Of a DNA stretch of 64,000 nucleotides, positions 1 to 9,200 are shown piece after piece (the first letter of the stretch is position 1; each line of letters opens with the position of its first letter). The stretch lies in NCBI RefSeq assembly GCF_019649055.1, contig NW_026570229.1, positions 434,001-498,000 of the forward strand. Reading direction: 5' to 3'. This DNA is from Paramacrobiotus metropolitanus. Taxonomy: Eukaryota; Tardigrada; Eutardigrada; Parachela; Macrobiotidae. A model generated the notes under the pieces. It ran no database searches. It saw only the letters and a program-made list of their open reading frames with translations, and was not told where the DNA came from. The position numbers were made by a program, and so were the translations under genes.

Positions 1-530
1 AAACACGAATGTTTCGCTTGTTTCGTTCGCGGGTTTCGACACGGTACATTGACAAACTACAAGATTTGGTGTACTCGTATAACCACTCTAAACATCGAGC
101 ACATGGATTGCGACCAATAGACGTCACCCAGAACAATTCTTTGGCGATATTCAACAGATTGTATCCAACCAAAGAAGTTCGACCACCTCGATTCAAGGTC
201 GGCGATGCAGTCCGGATATCCGTGCATAAAACCAAGGTGGAAAAAGGCTATACGTATCGATTTAAGGAGGAGGTGTTCTACATCATTAAAGTTATTTCAC
301 ATACCGTACCGGTATACCGACTAAAGGACTATCAAGACCAACCTATCCAAGGAACCTTTTATGAACACGAGCTCTCCAGAGTATCGCGCCCTGAACAGAA
401 AGAATATACCATCGACCATATCATTAGACGCCGTGGTGATAAAGTACTAGTTCGCTGGTTAGGTTACGGACCTGAGCACGATTCCTGGATAAAGGCATCA
501 TCATGTACGAAGGAGCACCATTCTACATGA
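1..530 (+). CDS. Polinton integrase, C-terminal part with chromodomain (5' cut by window edge)
   Basis: The reading frame is open to the left edge, so the catalytic core lies outside the window. The visible part starts with the end of a retroviral-type integrase core (RYIDKLQDLVYSYNHSKHR, about residues 12-30), then a basic SH3-like DNA-binding region (FKVGDAVRIS, about 62-71), and ends in a chromodomain (EYTIDHIIRRRGDKVLVRWL, then DSWI). This layout is typical of Polinton/Maverick integrases, which insert the element into chromosomes; the chromodomain probably guides targeting. The last 28 bases overlap the next gene, and the stop TGA at 528-530 overlaps an ATG at 527 (ATGA). I see no break in the visible part. 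Confidence 0.9.
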   Translation, partial: TRMFRLFRSRVSTRYIDKLQDLVYSYNHSKHRAHGLRPIDVTQNNSLAIFNRLYPTKEVRPPRFKVGDAVRISVHKTKVEKGYTYRFKEEVFYIIKVISHTVPVYRLKDYQDQPIQGTFYEHELSRVSRPEQKEYTIDHIIRRRGDKVLVRWLGYGPEHDSWIKASSCTKEHHST

Positions 531-1474
531 CGCTCCCGAGCGATGTCGCTACGGACCCCAGCAACACTCCTTCCAATTGGACAACCAAACTGAAACATCC
601 CATTACCCTGAAGGGAAAATGGGAAATGGCCTTGGTTGAACTACAGTACCTCAATTCCTTTTTCACTCTTCCCGTCGAACAGAAGATTGAAGTGCACATC
701 GTTAAAGAATTCAGACTAAAGAAAGATGAAGCAAACTTTTTGGAGTCTGCGGACCAAGTTGTCCATACCGACGAGATTACCATCCCTCCGGGAAATTACA
801 AGGATGCCGATTTGCTATTAAAAACCATCAATTCATTAGTACCCAAAGTTGGATCGTACATGGTGGACGATACCGTGCACGCTGATAAGAGCGCCTTGAC
901 TGCCGACAGAGCCTTTACCGTTCAATTGCTGACCGCCACCAATCATCGGGTCCGACTGAATATTGGTAACGATCGGGTTTCCGTCGTCTTTCCCCCGTCG
1001 TCGATAGTCCTACAAAAAATGATAGGATTTGAACACAGTGTACTTAAACCGGACGTACCGATGGAGAGCAACAGCAACGCATTCGTCGGCCCATTTCCTA
1101 TGGAAACAAAAAACGTCAGTATCCAGTACTTGTCATTTCTGGCCAAGCCTCCGAATCCAAAACTTACCAGCTTTATTTCGGACCGACCGGTCTATACCCT
1201 ACTGGGAAATCAAAGCCTGTTTGTCTACAGTGACGTGGCCGACTACAGCTTGATTGGCGATACTGCAGCGCAGTTTTTACGTTCCGTACCTATTAGAGGA
1301 GAAGTCAGTCAAATTGTCGAGGCCAGATTCGATATTCCGCATTACGTCCCAGTACTACGCCAACATTTCGAAACGATAAAACTGACCATTGCCAACGACC
1401 TGGGAGACGACGCCAAGTTCCAAACGGGAAACTCCCTGGTGAAACTGCATTTCCGACCGCAACGACTCTACTAG
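503..1474 (+). CDS. Polinton minor capsid (penton-type) protein candidate
   Basis: A 323-aa protein beginning MYEGAPFYMTLPSD, or from an inner ATG at 527 that overlaps the integrase stop as ATGA. Its position between integrase and the major capsid candidate, its length, and an N-terminus of the type NTPSNWTTKLKHPITLKGKWEM fit the single-jelly-roll minor capsid (penton) proteins of Polintons and adintoviruses as I remember them. The rest is beta-rich with no catalytic motif and no membrane segment. It would form the vertex capsomer of a virus-like particle. The frame is intact; only one base separates its stop from the next ATG. The 527 start would preserve the stop-start overlap seen again at 3211. 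Confidence 0.75.
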   Translation: MYEGAPFYMTLPSDVATDPSNTPSNWTTKLKHPITLKGKWEMALVELQYLNSFFTLPVEQKIEVHIVKEFRLKKDEANFLESADQVVHTDEITIPPGNYKDADLLLKTINSLVPKVGSYMVDDTVHADKSALTADRAFTVQLLTATNHRVRLNIGNDRVSVVFPPSSIVLQKMIGFEHSVLKPDVPMESNSNAFVGPFPMETKNVSIQYLSFLAKPPNPKLTSFISDRPVYTLLGNQSLFVYSDVADYSLIGDTAAQFLRSVPIRGEVSQIVEARFDIPHYVPVLRQHFETIKLTIANDLGDDAKFQTGNSLVKLHFRPQRLY

Positions 1475-1475
1475 A

Positions 1476-1874
1476 ATGCCTCTCGTGGCGTACGTGCCGG
1501 ATCCCCGGCGATACGAGAACGTCTTTGTCAGTCAAACGGGTGGCAGCGCCCTGATCCGGTATCGAGGAACCCTACAAAACGGATCGGGGTTCCCACAGAT
1601 TTTAAAGAGCCTTTTTGCAAAGCTACCAGCCTTTGCTCAGCCTATACTACGGAAGGCTGCACCGCATGCCAAAGCCGCTCTGGAAGCGGCTACCCCTCAC
1701 CTGCAAGAAGCGGCGACCGGGGCTATTAAAGAAGTAGCCTCGCGTGCGGGAACAGCCATTGGTAAACGTTTTGCTTCCCAAAAAGGCGAAGGTATCCGCA
1801 AGAAACGACGTATTCGACGTAAAGTTCTACGAGTTAAACGTATTCCTCCTACCAACATCCCCGATTTTTTCTGA
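1476..1874 (+). CDS. Small basic virion protein, adenovirus core or pVI-like
   Basis: A 132-aa protein. The N-terminal third carries GGSALIRYRGTLQNGSGF, the middle is alanine-rich and probably amphipathic helical (residues about 45-95), and the C-terminus is strongly basic (RKKRRIRRKVLRVKR, about 108-122). A glycine-rich start, amphipathic middle and arginine-rich tail in this position are usual for Polinton/adintovirus small virion proteins, compared in the literature with adenovirus membrane-lytic or core proteins. A role in genome condensation or endosome escape is inference only. One base separates it from the preceding stop and two from the following ATG. Confidence 0.6.
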   Translation: MPLVAYVPDPRRYENVFVSQTGGSALIRYRGTLQNGSGFPQILKSLFAKLPAFAQPILRKAAPHAKAALEAATPHLQEAATGAIKEVASRAGTAIGKRFASQKGEGIRKKRRIRRKVLRVKRIPPTNIPDFF

Positions 1875-1876
1875 GA

Positions 1877-3214
1877 ATGGCCATGCTGATGATGGAAAAC
1901 TCGGAGCCGGCAATGCAACTAGAGAACCAGCTGTTTGCATTACCGGCCACTCTAACGGATCGGTGGCGCACTGAGCACGAAAAGCTCAGTCCCACGACTA
2001 TCTTAACGGACAACGGATCGGCCGGCGACATTAATTTCTTCGTTCCACCCAGCACATCTGGACTACTCAGTTTAGCGGACATGATCCTGGAACTGGAAGT
2101 GGGTATTAAAGTCCGCAAGAGCACTGGGGAATGGGAACTGATTACAACGGCTGATGGTGTGGCACCAGTCAACAACATTCTGCACTCACTGTTCTCTTCA
2201 TGTCATGTGACGGTGGCCAACCGGTTGATCTCGGATGCCGCCACCTTTTATCCGTATCGCGCCTACCTGGAATCTCTTCTGTCCCACTCTCTTGACGCCC
2301 AACAAAGCCAACTGACATCTGCCGGTTTCTATTACGACTCTCCGGGCTCCTTCAACAGTGAAACCGCAAACAATGGTGAAAAAAATCGAACGGCGTTATT
2401 TAATACCGGACAGTACGTACAGCTTTCCGGCAAACTATTTTCCGACCTATTTGACCAGAGCAAGCCACTGTGCACCGGTGTACCCGTCAACATTCGCCTT
2501 GTGGTTAGTCGACCGGAGTTTGCCTCACGTGTATGGGACACGGATACCACCAAGACATTTAAACCGTTTATCCGTAACGCGCGTCTTACGGTTCGCCGAT
2601 ACATTCCGTTTCCGGACTTTCTGACCGCCGTAGCCAGAGAACTCCTAAAAAAAACGGTCAAGTACCATATCGAACGCGTGGTGATGCGCGTATCGGACAT
2701 TCCCCAACGAACACAAAGCACCGTGGTCAGCAATTTGCAGATTGGCCAAATCCCCAAAGTCATCTTTATTGGTTTTGTGGACAGCGAAGACTTTCACGGA
2801 TCGCAAAAGAAAAATCCTTTCAACTTTCAACACTTCAATATTTCACAAATCAGCGTCGAAGTGGACGGTCAGAGTTACCCCACAAAACCCTACACTGCCG
2901 GTTTCGATCACAAATTGTCTCTGGAGTGCTACGACGGGCTTTTGGACACTCTGGGACACCGACCCAGCCTGCAAGGCGGCCTGCCTTTCAACCGGACCCA
3001 GTATAACGACGGATATACTATTTTCGGTTTCGACCTGACTCCAGGACATACCGGCCGTGGACCATTGACCCTGATAAAGCAAGGAAACCTTAGTGTCTCC
3101 GTGTCTTTTGGGAAACCACTGAAAAGTACCATTATGATGGTGTGTATGCTGGTCTATGACAGCATTATTGAAATCAACCAGCATCGACAGCTGATTGCGG
3201 ACTTTACAACATGA
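1877..3214 (+). CDS. Major capsid protein candidate (F54H12.2-like family)
   Basis: A 445-aa protein. The segment VNNILHSLFSSCHVTVANRL, followed by TFYPYRAYLESLLSHS and QSQLTSAGFYYD (about residues 96-160), is the hallmark of the invertebrate family annotated as F54H12.2-like, found in Maverick elements next to penton and protease genes. I infer a jelly-roll capsid protein: it is beta-rich, has no signal peptide or enzymatic motif, and is the largest structural gene of the cluster. It is shorter than typical double-jelly-roll capsid proteins of about 600 aa, so the assignment needs structural support. The frame is intact. Its stop TGA (3212-3214) overlaps the next ATG (3211-3213). Confidence 0.7.
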   Translation: MAMLMMENSEPAMQLENQLFALPATLTDRWRTEHEKLSPTTILTDNGSAGDINFFVPPSTSGLLSLADMILELEVGIKVRKSTGEWELITTADGVAPVNNILHSLFSSCHVTVANRLISDAATFYPYRAYLESLLSHSLDAQQSQLTSAGFYYDSPGSFNSETANNGEKNRTALFNTGQYVQLSGKLFSDLFDQSKPLCTGVPVNIRLVVSRPEFASRVWDTDTTKTFKPFIRNARLTVRRYIPFPDFLTAVARELLKKTVKYHIERVVMRVSDIPQRTQSTVVSNLQIGQIPKVIFIGFVDSEDFHGSQKKNPFNFQHFNISQISVEVDGQSYPTKPYTAGFDHKLSLECYDGLLDTLGHRPSLQGGLPFNRTQYNDGYTIFGFDLTPGHTGRGPLTLIKQGNLSVSVSFGKPLKSTIMMVCMLVYDSIIEINQHRQLIADFTT

Positions 3215-3730
3215 ATACACAGGAAATTACCTCGGCACTCCATGGAAATCCACAGACAACAGCGGTATTTCGTGGGGTCTACGCCAGTGATCAAGTTCCA
3301 ACGATCCTAGCACCTTTTCCGGGAGCTTGTGTGGTAAATACCGACCCCTCTGACCAGGAAGGCGAGCACTGGATAGTGGATTGCCCTGTACCAGGAACAA
3401 GCCGGTAAAATGGAAGTATTTGATTCATATGGGAAAGCTTTGGAAAGCTGCTTTCAGCATTTCGTGCCACTGGTGACAGCCAATGAAATTACTCTACAAA
3501 ATGAACAGCTTCAGTCTGAATTTAGCACTGTCTGTGGACAATACTGTTTGTTTTTTATTTTACGACATTGTAGTGGTGAATCGTACACTAATATTGTGCA
3601 TTTGTTTACGGATAGCCGAATAAGCAACGACAAAATGGTGTGTCAGTATGTTAATTCATTTTTCGACATCAATACAACCATGGTAGATGGAGCTTTGCTT
3701 CGACAAATGTGCAAACGTTTATTAAAATGA
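3211..3730 (+). pseudogene. Adenain-like cysteine protease, frameshifted
   Basis: Two adjoining frames together carry the adenovirus-protease layout: GVYASDQVP and NTDPSDQEGEHW (catalytic His) in the first, VFDSYG (acidic residue) and STVCGQYCLFFILR (catalytic Cys) in the second. Such enzymes (peptidase family C5) process capsid proteins in adenoviruses and Polintons. The frame breaks by one base close to the C run at 3384-3386, directly after the His motif, so the protein as sequenced stops at 3408. Everything after the break is well conserved, which suggests a recent mutation or a sequencing error in the homopolymer. All three catalytic positions survive. Confidence 0.85.
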
Positions 3731-3767
3731 AAAACAGTGACCGGTTTCTTCGTTTGTCGTTCAAGTA

Positions 3768-3773
3768 AATAAA
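3768..3773 (+). terminator. Polyadenylation signal AATAAA
   Basis: AATAAA lies 38 bp after the protease stop, in the 54-bp gap between two convergent genes. It is the first such hexamer I noticed downstream of the structural cluster and could end one transcript spanning integrase to protease. Confidence 0.5.
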
Positions 3774-3784
3774 ACAGTAGGAAA

Positions 3785-4741
3785 TTAGCAATTGTTAGCA
3801 GTAATAATTCCACCCACATTCTCACGAAGCTGATCCTCGTGTTTCTTCAAAAATCCAGCCACGTCCAGGTCCAGAGCCTGCTCAAAACTGAGCTTATCCA
3901 GTCCGAACAGTATACCATGTACCATACGCAATTCCAACAGTCGCTCCACAGCGCCGTCCCATTCGCCGTCGGATGGTCGATAGTTGTCTTCATGGCACTG
4001 GTTAATAGTACCATCATCCAGCTGCTTTACCAATGGCGCCAAAGCCTCGGCAAGGTTTTCGCACAGCGTAGGGTACTCTAGTCCTTCTTTGACCAGTTCG
4101 CAGACCCCCTGTTCCTTTTGGATTTTCCCCATGTCTTTGAACAGCTGCAGGCCTTTCATGAGGTCCTTCAGTCCGTCATAGCAGCGCTCACCAAATGAGA
4201 TACCGTAGCGGGTGGGGATCATATCCCCTCCCTTTACTTCAAAACGTCGAAAGGTCGCCACGTTGGTGCCATTGAAACGGCTCCAACCAAAGTACATGCT
4301 GCTGTCCAGGAGATACAACGGGGTCAACCGACCGGTTTCGGCAGCACTGGCACGGGCCGCTTCATCCAAATCGACTTTCTCGGTCAGCATGAGCGCGGCC
4401 AAACGGAGAAAACCGATCTTGGACAATGAAACGTTCTTCCCGTAGCTGGCTTTCCAGGAACTGTCCGGCTGCTCCTTCCATTCACCGAAAACCACAAGAA
4501 TCGTACTGATCTTCCCGTCGGCGCTAGGCCCCACATACACGAACTTGTCGTTTCCCAAGCGGTAGACCGGCTTTCCCAGTTGTGCAAAAACAAATCGCGG
4601 ATGCGTAGATATCGTACTCGGTAAACCGTTGGGCTTGCTCTTCTTAATTTCCGGCTTCCCTCCCTCTTCTTGACCTTTTCTCTTGGGCTTGGCCGCAGCG
4701 GTCTGCGGTCGTTTGGATGCAAACAGGTCCATAAATTCCAT
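3785..4741 (-). CDS. Element-encoded 318-aa protein of unknown function, possible PC4-like segment
   Basis: Residues 1-45 are lysine-rich and disordered (KPKRKGQEEGGKPEIKKSKP), probably a nuclear localisation signal. Residues about 60-115 (KFVYVGPSADGK, then ILVVFGEWKE, then GKNVSLSKIGFLRLAAL) run in an order reminiscent of PC4/Sub1 coactivator domains, which bind single-stranded DNA; this is a weak resemblance by eye. The remainder is acidic, helical and unrecognised. There is no Walker A motif, so it is not the missing packaging ATPase. It is convergent with the protease and divergent from the 175-aa gene across the palindrome array, with a TATA box about 70 bp upstream of its ATG. Confidence 0.7.
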   Translation of the reverse strand: MEFMDLFASKRPQTAAAKPKRKGQEEGGKPEIKKSKPNGLPSTISTHPRFVFAQLGKPVYRLGNDKFVYVGPSADGKISTILVVFGEWKEQPDSSWKASYGKNVSLSKIGFLRLAALMLTEKVDLDEAARASAAETGRLTPLYLLDSSMYFGWSRFNGTNVATFRRFEVKGGDMIPTRYGISFGERCYDGLKDLMKGLQLFKDMGKIQKEQGVCELVKEGLEYPTLCENLAEALAPLVKQLDDGTINQCHEDNYRPSDGEWDGAVERLLELRMVHGILFGLDKLSFEQALDLDVAGFLKKHEDQLRENVGGIITANNC

Positions 4742-4810
4742 GGTGATGTTGGTTTACTTTCAACAAGAGGTAAATAGTACAACTTGGTAAGCACCTATCG
4801 ATTACACCTG

Positions 4811-4819
4811 CTTTTTATA
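4811..4819 (-). promoter_or_regulatory. TATA box for the 318-aa gene
   Basis: On the minus strand the sequence reads TATAAAAAG, 70 bp upstream of the ATG at 4741 and 24 bp from the first unit of the palindrome array. The spacing fits a start site with a short leader. Confidence 0.6.
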
Positions 4820-4842
4820 GCGATCTTCGGTTCACACTTAGT

Positions 4843-5175
4843 GGATCATCGATATCGGTAATTCCGAGTACACGGATCACTGTTTTCGGTGATCCCGCAA
4901 AGTACATGGATCACCGAGTTCAGTGATCCCTTGTACGATATGGATCACTGACTTCAGTGATCCCTTGTACGATATGGATCACTGAGTTCAGTGATCCCTT
5001 GTACGACCGGGATCATCGAGTCCAGTGATCCCTTGTACGATATGGATCACTGAGTTCAGTGATCTCTTGTACGACAGGGATCACTGAGTTCCGTAATCTC
5101 TTGTACGACAGGGATCACCGAGTTCAGTGATCCCTTGCACGATATGGATCACCGACTTCAGTGATCTTCTACCTG
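4843..5175. repeat. Ten-unit 34-bp array of palindromic operator-like sites
   Basis: Ten units begin with GGATCA at 4843, 4874, 4908, 4942, 4976, 5010, 5044, 5078, 5112 and 5146. Each best unit is a perfect palindrome with 10-bp arms, GGATCACTGA and TCAGTGATCC, around two variable bases, followed by a linker close to CTTGTACGATAT. The inner units differ at only a few positions and the outer ones are more degenerate. A strict 34-bp period (just over three helical turns) would put every site on the same face of the helix. The array fills the space between two divergent genes, so it is best read as a bidirectional regulatory region bound by a dimeric protein. A replication origin is an alternative. 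Confidence 0.9.
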
Positions 5176-5274
5176 ATACAAATACACGGTCTTTAGTACA
5201 TTCACATACGAGACTTTTGCCATTGTGTACGCTATCAGTGAACTGGAATTTTGATTAGTACTCTGGTAGACGAA

Positions 5275-5778
5275 ATGGCAGTACCATGCATACTGGACAC
5301 CGATTGGTTCGTAATCAATGGAACCAAGTACATCAAACAGCTGGCTTTCTACTGTCCGGACAAAGACGAACAAAACCTGTACACCTTCACGCTTCCTCGA
5401 ATCGCCAGCAAGCACATACCCGCTCTGAAAAGTCAAGCTCGCCATTCGCACGGACTGTTGTGGTATACGGTAGGAGAGTACCGACACAACCAGGTAACTT
5501 GTGCGTTGGAAGATATTTTTCGAAGAATTGGACGACCCAGCCAAGTGCGATTCTTTGCCAAAGGCCTGGAAAAGTGCCGACTGCGAGAGCAGATTTTGCC
5601 AGAAGTGAGGAACTTCGAATCTTTGGGCTGCCCGCCATATCATAAACTTACTCCGCTTCCGGTGTCGACCCTCCGTAAAGCTGTACGGTTCGCCTTGTGG
5701 TATCACTGCGATGCCCAGAATCACCAATGTTGTTGCCGTTGCGGACTTAAACACTACCCTGGACCTGCGCAAGATTGA
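5275..5778 (+). CDS. Unknown Polinton-associated protein, cysteine-rich C-terminus
   Basis: From the ATG at 5275 this encodes about 167 aa (MAVPCILDTDWFVINGTKYI...). The frame extends upstream without another ATG. An early acidic-hydrophobic strand (ILDTDWF), HGLLWYTVGEY in the middle, a strand before the C-terminus (VRFFAKGLEK), then NFESLGCP and a C-terminal HCDAQNHQCCCRCGLKH resemble an uncharacterised invertebrate family with an RNase-H-like look (D-x-E/D-x-F, then HG-x-x-W, then a Cys/His tail). This is recollection and I assign no activity. The last 68 bases overlap the TBP gene in another frame, so the two may be read from one mRNA. The palindrome array ends 100 bp upstream. Confidence 0.6.
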   Translation: MAVPCILDTDWFVINGTKYIKQLAFYCPDKDEQNLYTFTLPRIASKHIPALKSQARHSHGLLWYTVGEYRHNQVTCALEDIFRRIGRPSQVRFFAKGLEKCRLREQILPEVRNFESLGCPPYHKLTPLPVSTLRKAVRFALWYHCDAQNHQCCCRCGLKHYPGPAQD

Positions 5779-6241
5779 AAACCTTGTACCAATGGCACAG
5801 TATATACCACAAAAATTTTCAGGACTTCTTCTTCGAATTCTGTCACCCTACAAAGCACACTGCCAGCTATACCGAAATGGTAAGATTACCGTTAATGGTG
5901 CACGGTCGGAGGTGGATTCCCGGGACTTAGTTCGTCACTTTGCTGATATTCCGACTGGAATAGGCTTTCCTTGTACCGTTTCTAATTATCGTGTGGTCAA
6001 TGTTGTGGCTAACCATGCTTTTCCAGACCGGTTGCATATCGAAAATTTTAGCATGTATTTTCATTTGGAATACACGCCTGAATTGTTCAGTGGTTTAGCA
6101 ATCAAACTTAAAGTTGGGCGTGCTGTACTATTTCCATCTCGTAAATGCAATTTCCTAGGATTGAAAAGCTGTGATCAGTTGCCTGATGCGGTTCGGGAAG
6201 TTCGGGAAATGATTCGTAAATTTAATAAATCGCTGGTTTAA
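5711..6241 (+). CDS. TATA-binding protein homologue encoded by the Polinton
   Basis: A 176-aa protein spanning the two-lobed TBP core with no N-terminal extension. Lobe 1 has ITNVVAVADLNTTLDLRKIE, QYIPQKFSGLLLRI, GKITVNGARSEVDSRD; lobe 2 has YRVVNVVANHAFPDRLHIE, YTPELFSGLAIKL and a last helix DAVREVREMIRKF. Order, spacing and the PELF-x-GL signature match eukaryotic TBP, which bends TATA DNA and nucleates transcription complexes. Divergence is greatest in lobe 2, where the usual second stirrup sequence is altered (VLFPSRKCNFLGLKS), so DNA specificity may differ from the host TBP. The gene overlaps the 175-aa gene upstream, and its TAA overlaps the polymerase stop of the opposite strand (TTAA at 6238-6241). 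No intron or break is visible. It could act as an element-specific TBP or a competitor of the host factor. Confidence 0.88.
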   Translation: MPRITNVVAVADLNTTLDLRKIENLVPMAQYIPQKFSGLLLRILSPYKAHCQLYRNGKITVNGARSEVDSRDLVRHFADIPTGIGFPCTVSNYRVVNVVANHAFPDRLHIENFSMYFHLEYTPELFSGLAIKLKVGRAVLFPSRKCNFLGLKSCDQLPDAVREVREMIRKFNKSLV

Positions 6242-9200
6242 GCCAGAACATATCCATACGGTACCGTATTATACTGATCGTCAACAATACGGCGTTTGTC
6301 ATACGTCACTTGAAATCGTTTAACCACACTGGTGTTGCGAATCGTAATAGACTTATTTCGCTGCAAAATATCGGGATAGTCGACATCTATAATACTACGG
6401 TTTGCCAACATGTCCAGCATGGTTTTATAATTAACTTGTTTGCTTGTGCGCCCATTGATGGTGAATCCTTTGACTTTGACAACGCTTTCTCCATCGTTGG
6501 TAACGTAAGCGTAGGATTTGGCGCCAAGGCTTACAAACTGAACGATGTGTTGCCCAGGCTTCAACTCGTTAGTCAGGTCGCCGAGAAATATTCCAGTAGG
6601 AGGGTCCACAAGGTTTGGTCGAGTCACGAAAAAGATAGAATCTATAAATTTAAAAAAAGCATAATTCGTGAGACTTTAACCTTTAAAATTACGGACGCCT
6701 CTAACCTGTATCAAAATATAATAAGCGGCCTTCCACCATTTCCATGAGCTTGAGTAGATGCAGTCGAGCCCAACATGTTGTAAACCTAAAGCATGGAAGA
6801 AAGGTTTTTACCTCAGCCTTTTATTTCTAGAAATATTATTTCTTACGCTGCTAAAATAACGTTGGTGTGGGGGTTGCGGTCAACGAATCCGCTTTCGGTG
6901 GTATAGGTTATCTGGACAATGTCATCAGTGAAAAGGTTCCATGAATGAACGTGATGTTTTCCGGACAAAAGCATGTTGTAAAATTTTTCTGGTTCGCTGA
7001 TGTACATGGTATTCAGCTTGTTATCTTGCATTCCAAAACGGCCCCAAAAACTGGAACCAAAAGAATTTTTAAAAAAGGTTGAAAAACGGAATAAAAGACT
7101 GTGTGAATACCTGTTCAAGCACAATTTCGCCAGTGCTCTTAAACCAGGATTTGGTTTAACTTTGTCGTAGTCCAAGTCCACGTTTTCGTGCTCTTTAAAG
7201 TCCGCAATGTATTTGCGCTTCTCCGCTTCGCTGCATATTTCTACCGGCCATCCGCTGGACTCGGTTTTCAGTTTAAGGAACTGGTTAATGTAGTTTTCAA
7301 AAAGGCGATCTTCATACTTATCGAAATGCCAAACTTCGTATATTTTTACAATACTGTATCCGTTGTCCAACGCTTTTTGGATTTCGGGTGTACACCATGT
7401 TCCAGTGATTGTTCGATCGCAATCGGCATGTTGATATTTGCTGTTTTAATGTTTTTCCGTGCACGTTCTGCACAAGGGAAAGGTTAATTTGCCTCCACAG
7501 CGATACGGTAAAACAGGAAATTGTAAATCGCCCGGTGGTAATACTGTGCACACAACCAGGCCGAAATAGGTCTGGATATCGTTAAAATTCTTTGTAATTA
7601 TGGTAGGATGTCCCACGGGGTAACGTCGGTTTTCATTGACGAAGGGGTATTCGCTGTTAACGTCAAAATAGCAAATCTTTTCGTCTCCAACGACTTGATG
7701 GAATAACTTCACGGCATTCGTTCTCCCTCCGTAGAAAGCATCCCGGGTATCAAGCCGTTGCATAAACTGAAGCTGCGACACAAATGCTTTTACATCCGGG
7801 TTTGACTTCAACTCGTCATCATATTCATGTTCCCAAATACAGGTCACATTGTAGCCCTGTCCTCGCAAATAATCTTCTCGGTCAAGAGTTTCCTTGTAAA
7901 CGTCCGACATTGAAATATCCCGAAACGGATGGTCGTCGTCCGCGCTACACATTTCGGGGCAGCCGTGAAACCTGCATCCATAAAATTCATAGACCATGTT
8001 AATGTCCTCTCTGTAACCGTCAACGTTGTAAGGTCCAATCCTGTATTCAGACCCGTTTATCACAGACTGGAAAGTGCGGTTACTTTCTTCTTCCATCCAC
8101 AATAACCATTTCTTAGCTTCTTCCGACTGATGCCGATTGCGGGCATTTAGACCATGCGGTAACAGACCTATCTGCTCAGGCTTCAGCATGAAGGATCGCC
8201 AATACCGATTACACAATTCCGCAATAGTTAACGACGAAACAAACGGACATAATCCTTTGCTTATTTCTTGGAACAGCTTTCGGAATTGCTGACAGCAAAT
8301 TCGAAGAACCGTAACATCCATTTTACAGTATTCCACAAGTTCTTTCCGGAAATCAAACTGGTTATTTTTTTCCTGCTTCTCCTTCTCATACCAACGCAGA
8401 AAGGAGTCCTTTGATTTTTTGTTCATTCCTTGAAACCCGTACTCATCCACTGAGGGAAAGGGAGCTATCTGATTCCAATTTTCTTTCCGATTAAACCGGT
8501 GCGGGAACGTTCCTTTGCTGATTTCTGGTAGACCAAACGTAGCCGGCCATTTTGCAAGGCTTTGAGGGTTGTAGTTTATACTATCCCGGAATCGGATATT
8601 CAGCTGAGGCACATCCAATTTTAAAATCTTCCCATCATTCAGAATAACTTTCGGTACGATGCCGTTTTTAAGCAGCCAGTTGAGAATGAAGTATCCATCA
8701 AAAGACTGCGTGAGAAAAAAAATTTATTTTATTAGGCTGATGAAAAAAAAAGTCATAACAAAACAAAAAACAAAATTAAAAAAAGACTGTTATTACCTTG
8801 AAATTATGGGCAATGATAAAGTGGTCGCGGTGTTGCTCTTGGAACAGAAATGTGCATAATTCATTCGTTATGTCACCATGTAGCGGGACGTCATCCTCAG
8901 GAAACACCCACTCACTACCGCTGTCGTCCTGTACAACCTACAATCACCACTTGTGTTACCAACGGTCCGAGGTTTGAACATGTTACATTTTGACTCACCG
9001 CAAGGTTAAGTATTAAATTTCCGTTTTCCGAGACATACGTCTCAAAATCAAAATACAAAAAGTCAGCGTTTTCATTCAGTTCCAGTTCATCGGCATCCAC
9101 CTTGTGTGGTTTCATGTAGCACTGATGCTGTTGTGGTAGAGCATGAATTCTACACGTTTTGCAAAAGATTTCACCGCATTGACGAGTATTTTCATTTTTT

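Noticed and set aside
3785-4741. Possible Polinton packaging ATPase
   Set aside because: No Walker A (G-x4-GK-S/T) or Walker B motif is visible here or in the 175-aa gene. The ATPase must lie left of the window or be lost.
4843-5175. CRISPR-like repeat array
   Set aside because: Units are contiguous 34-bp repeats with a conserved linker and no unique spacers, in a eukaryotic element.
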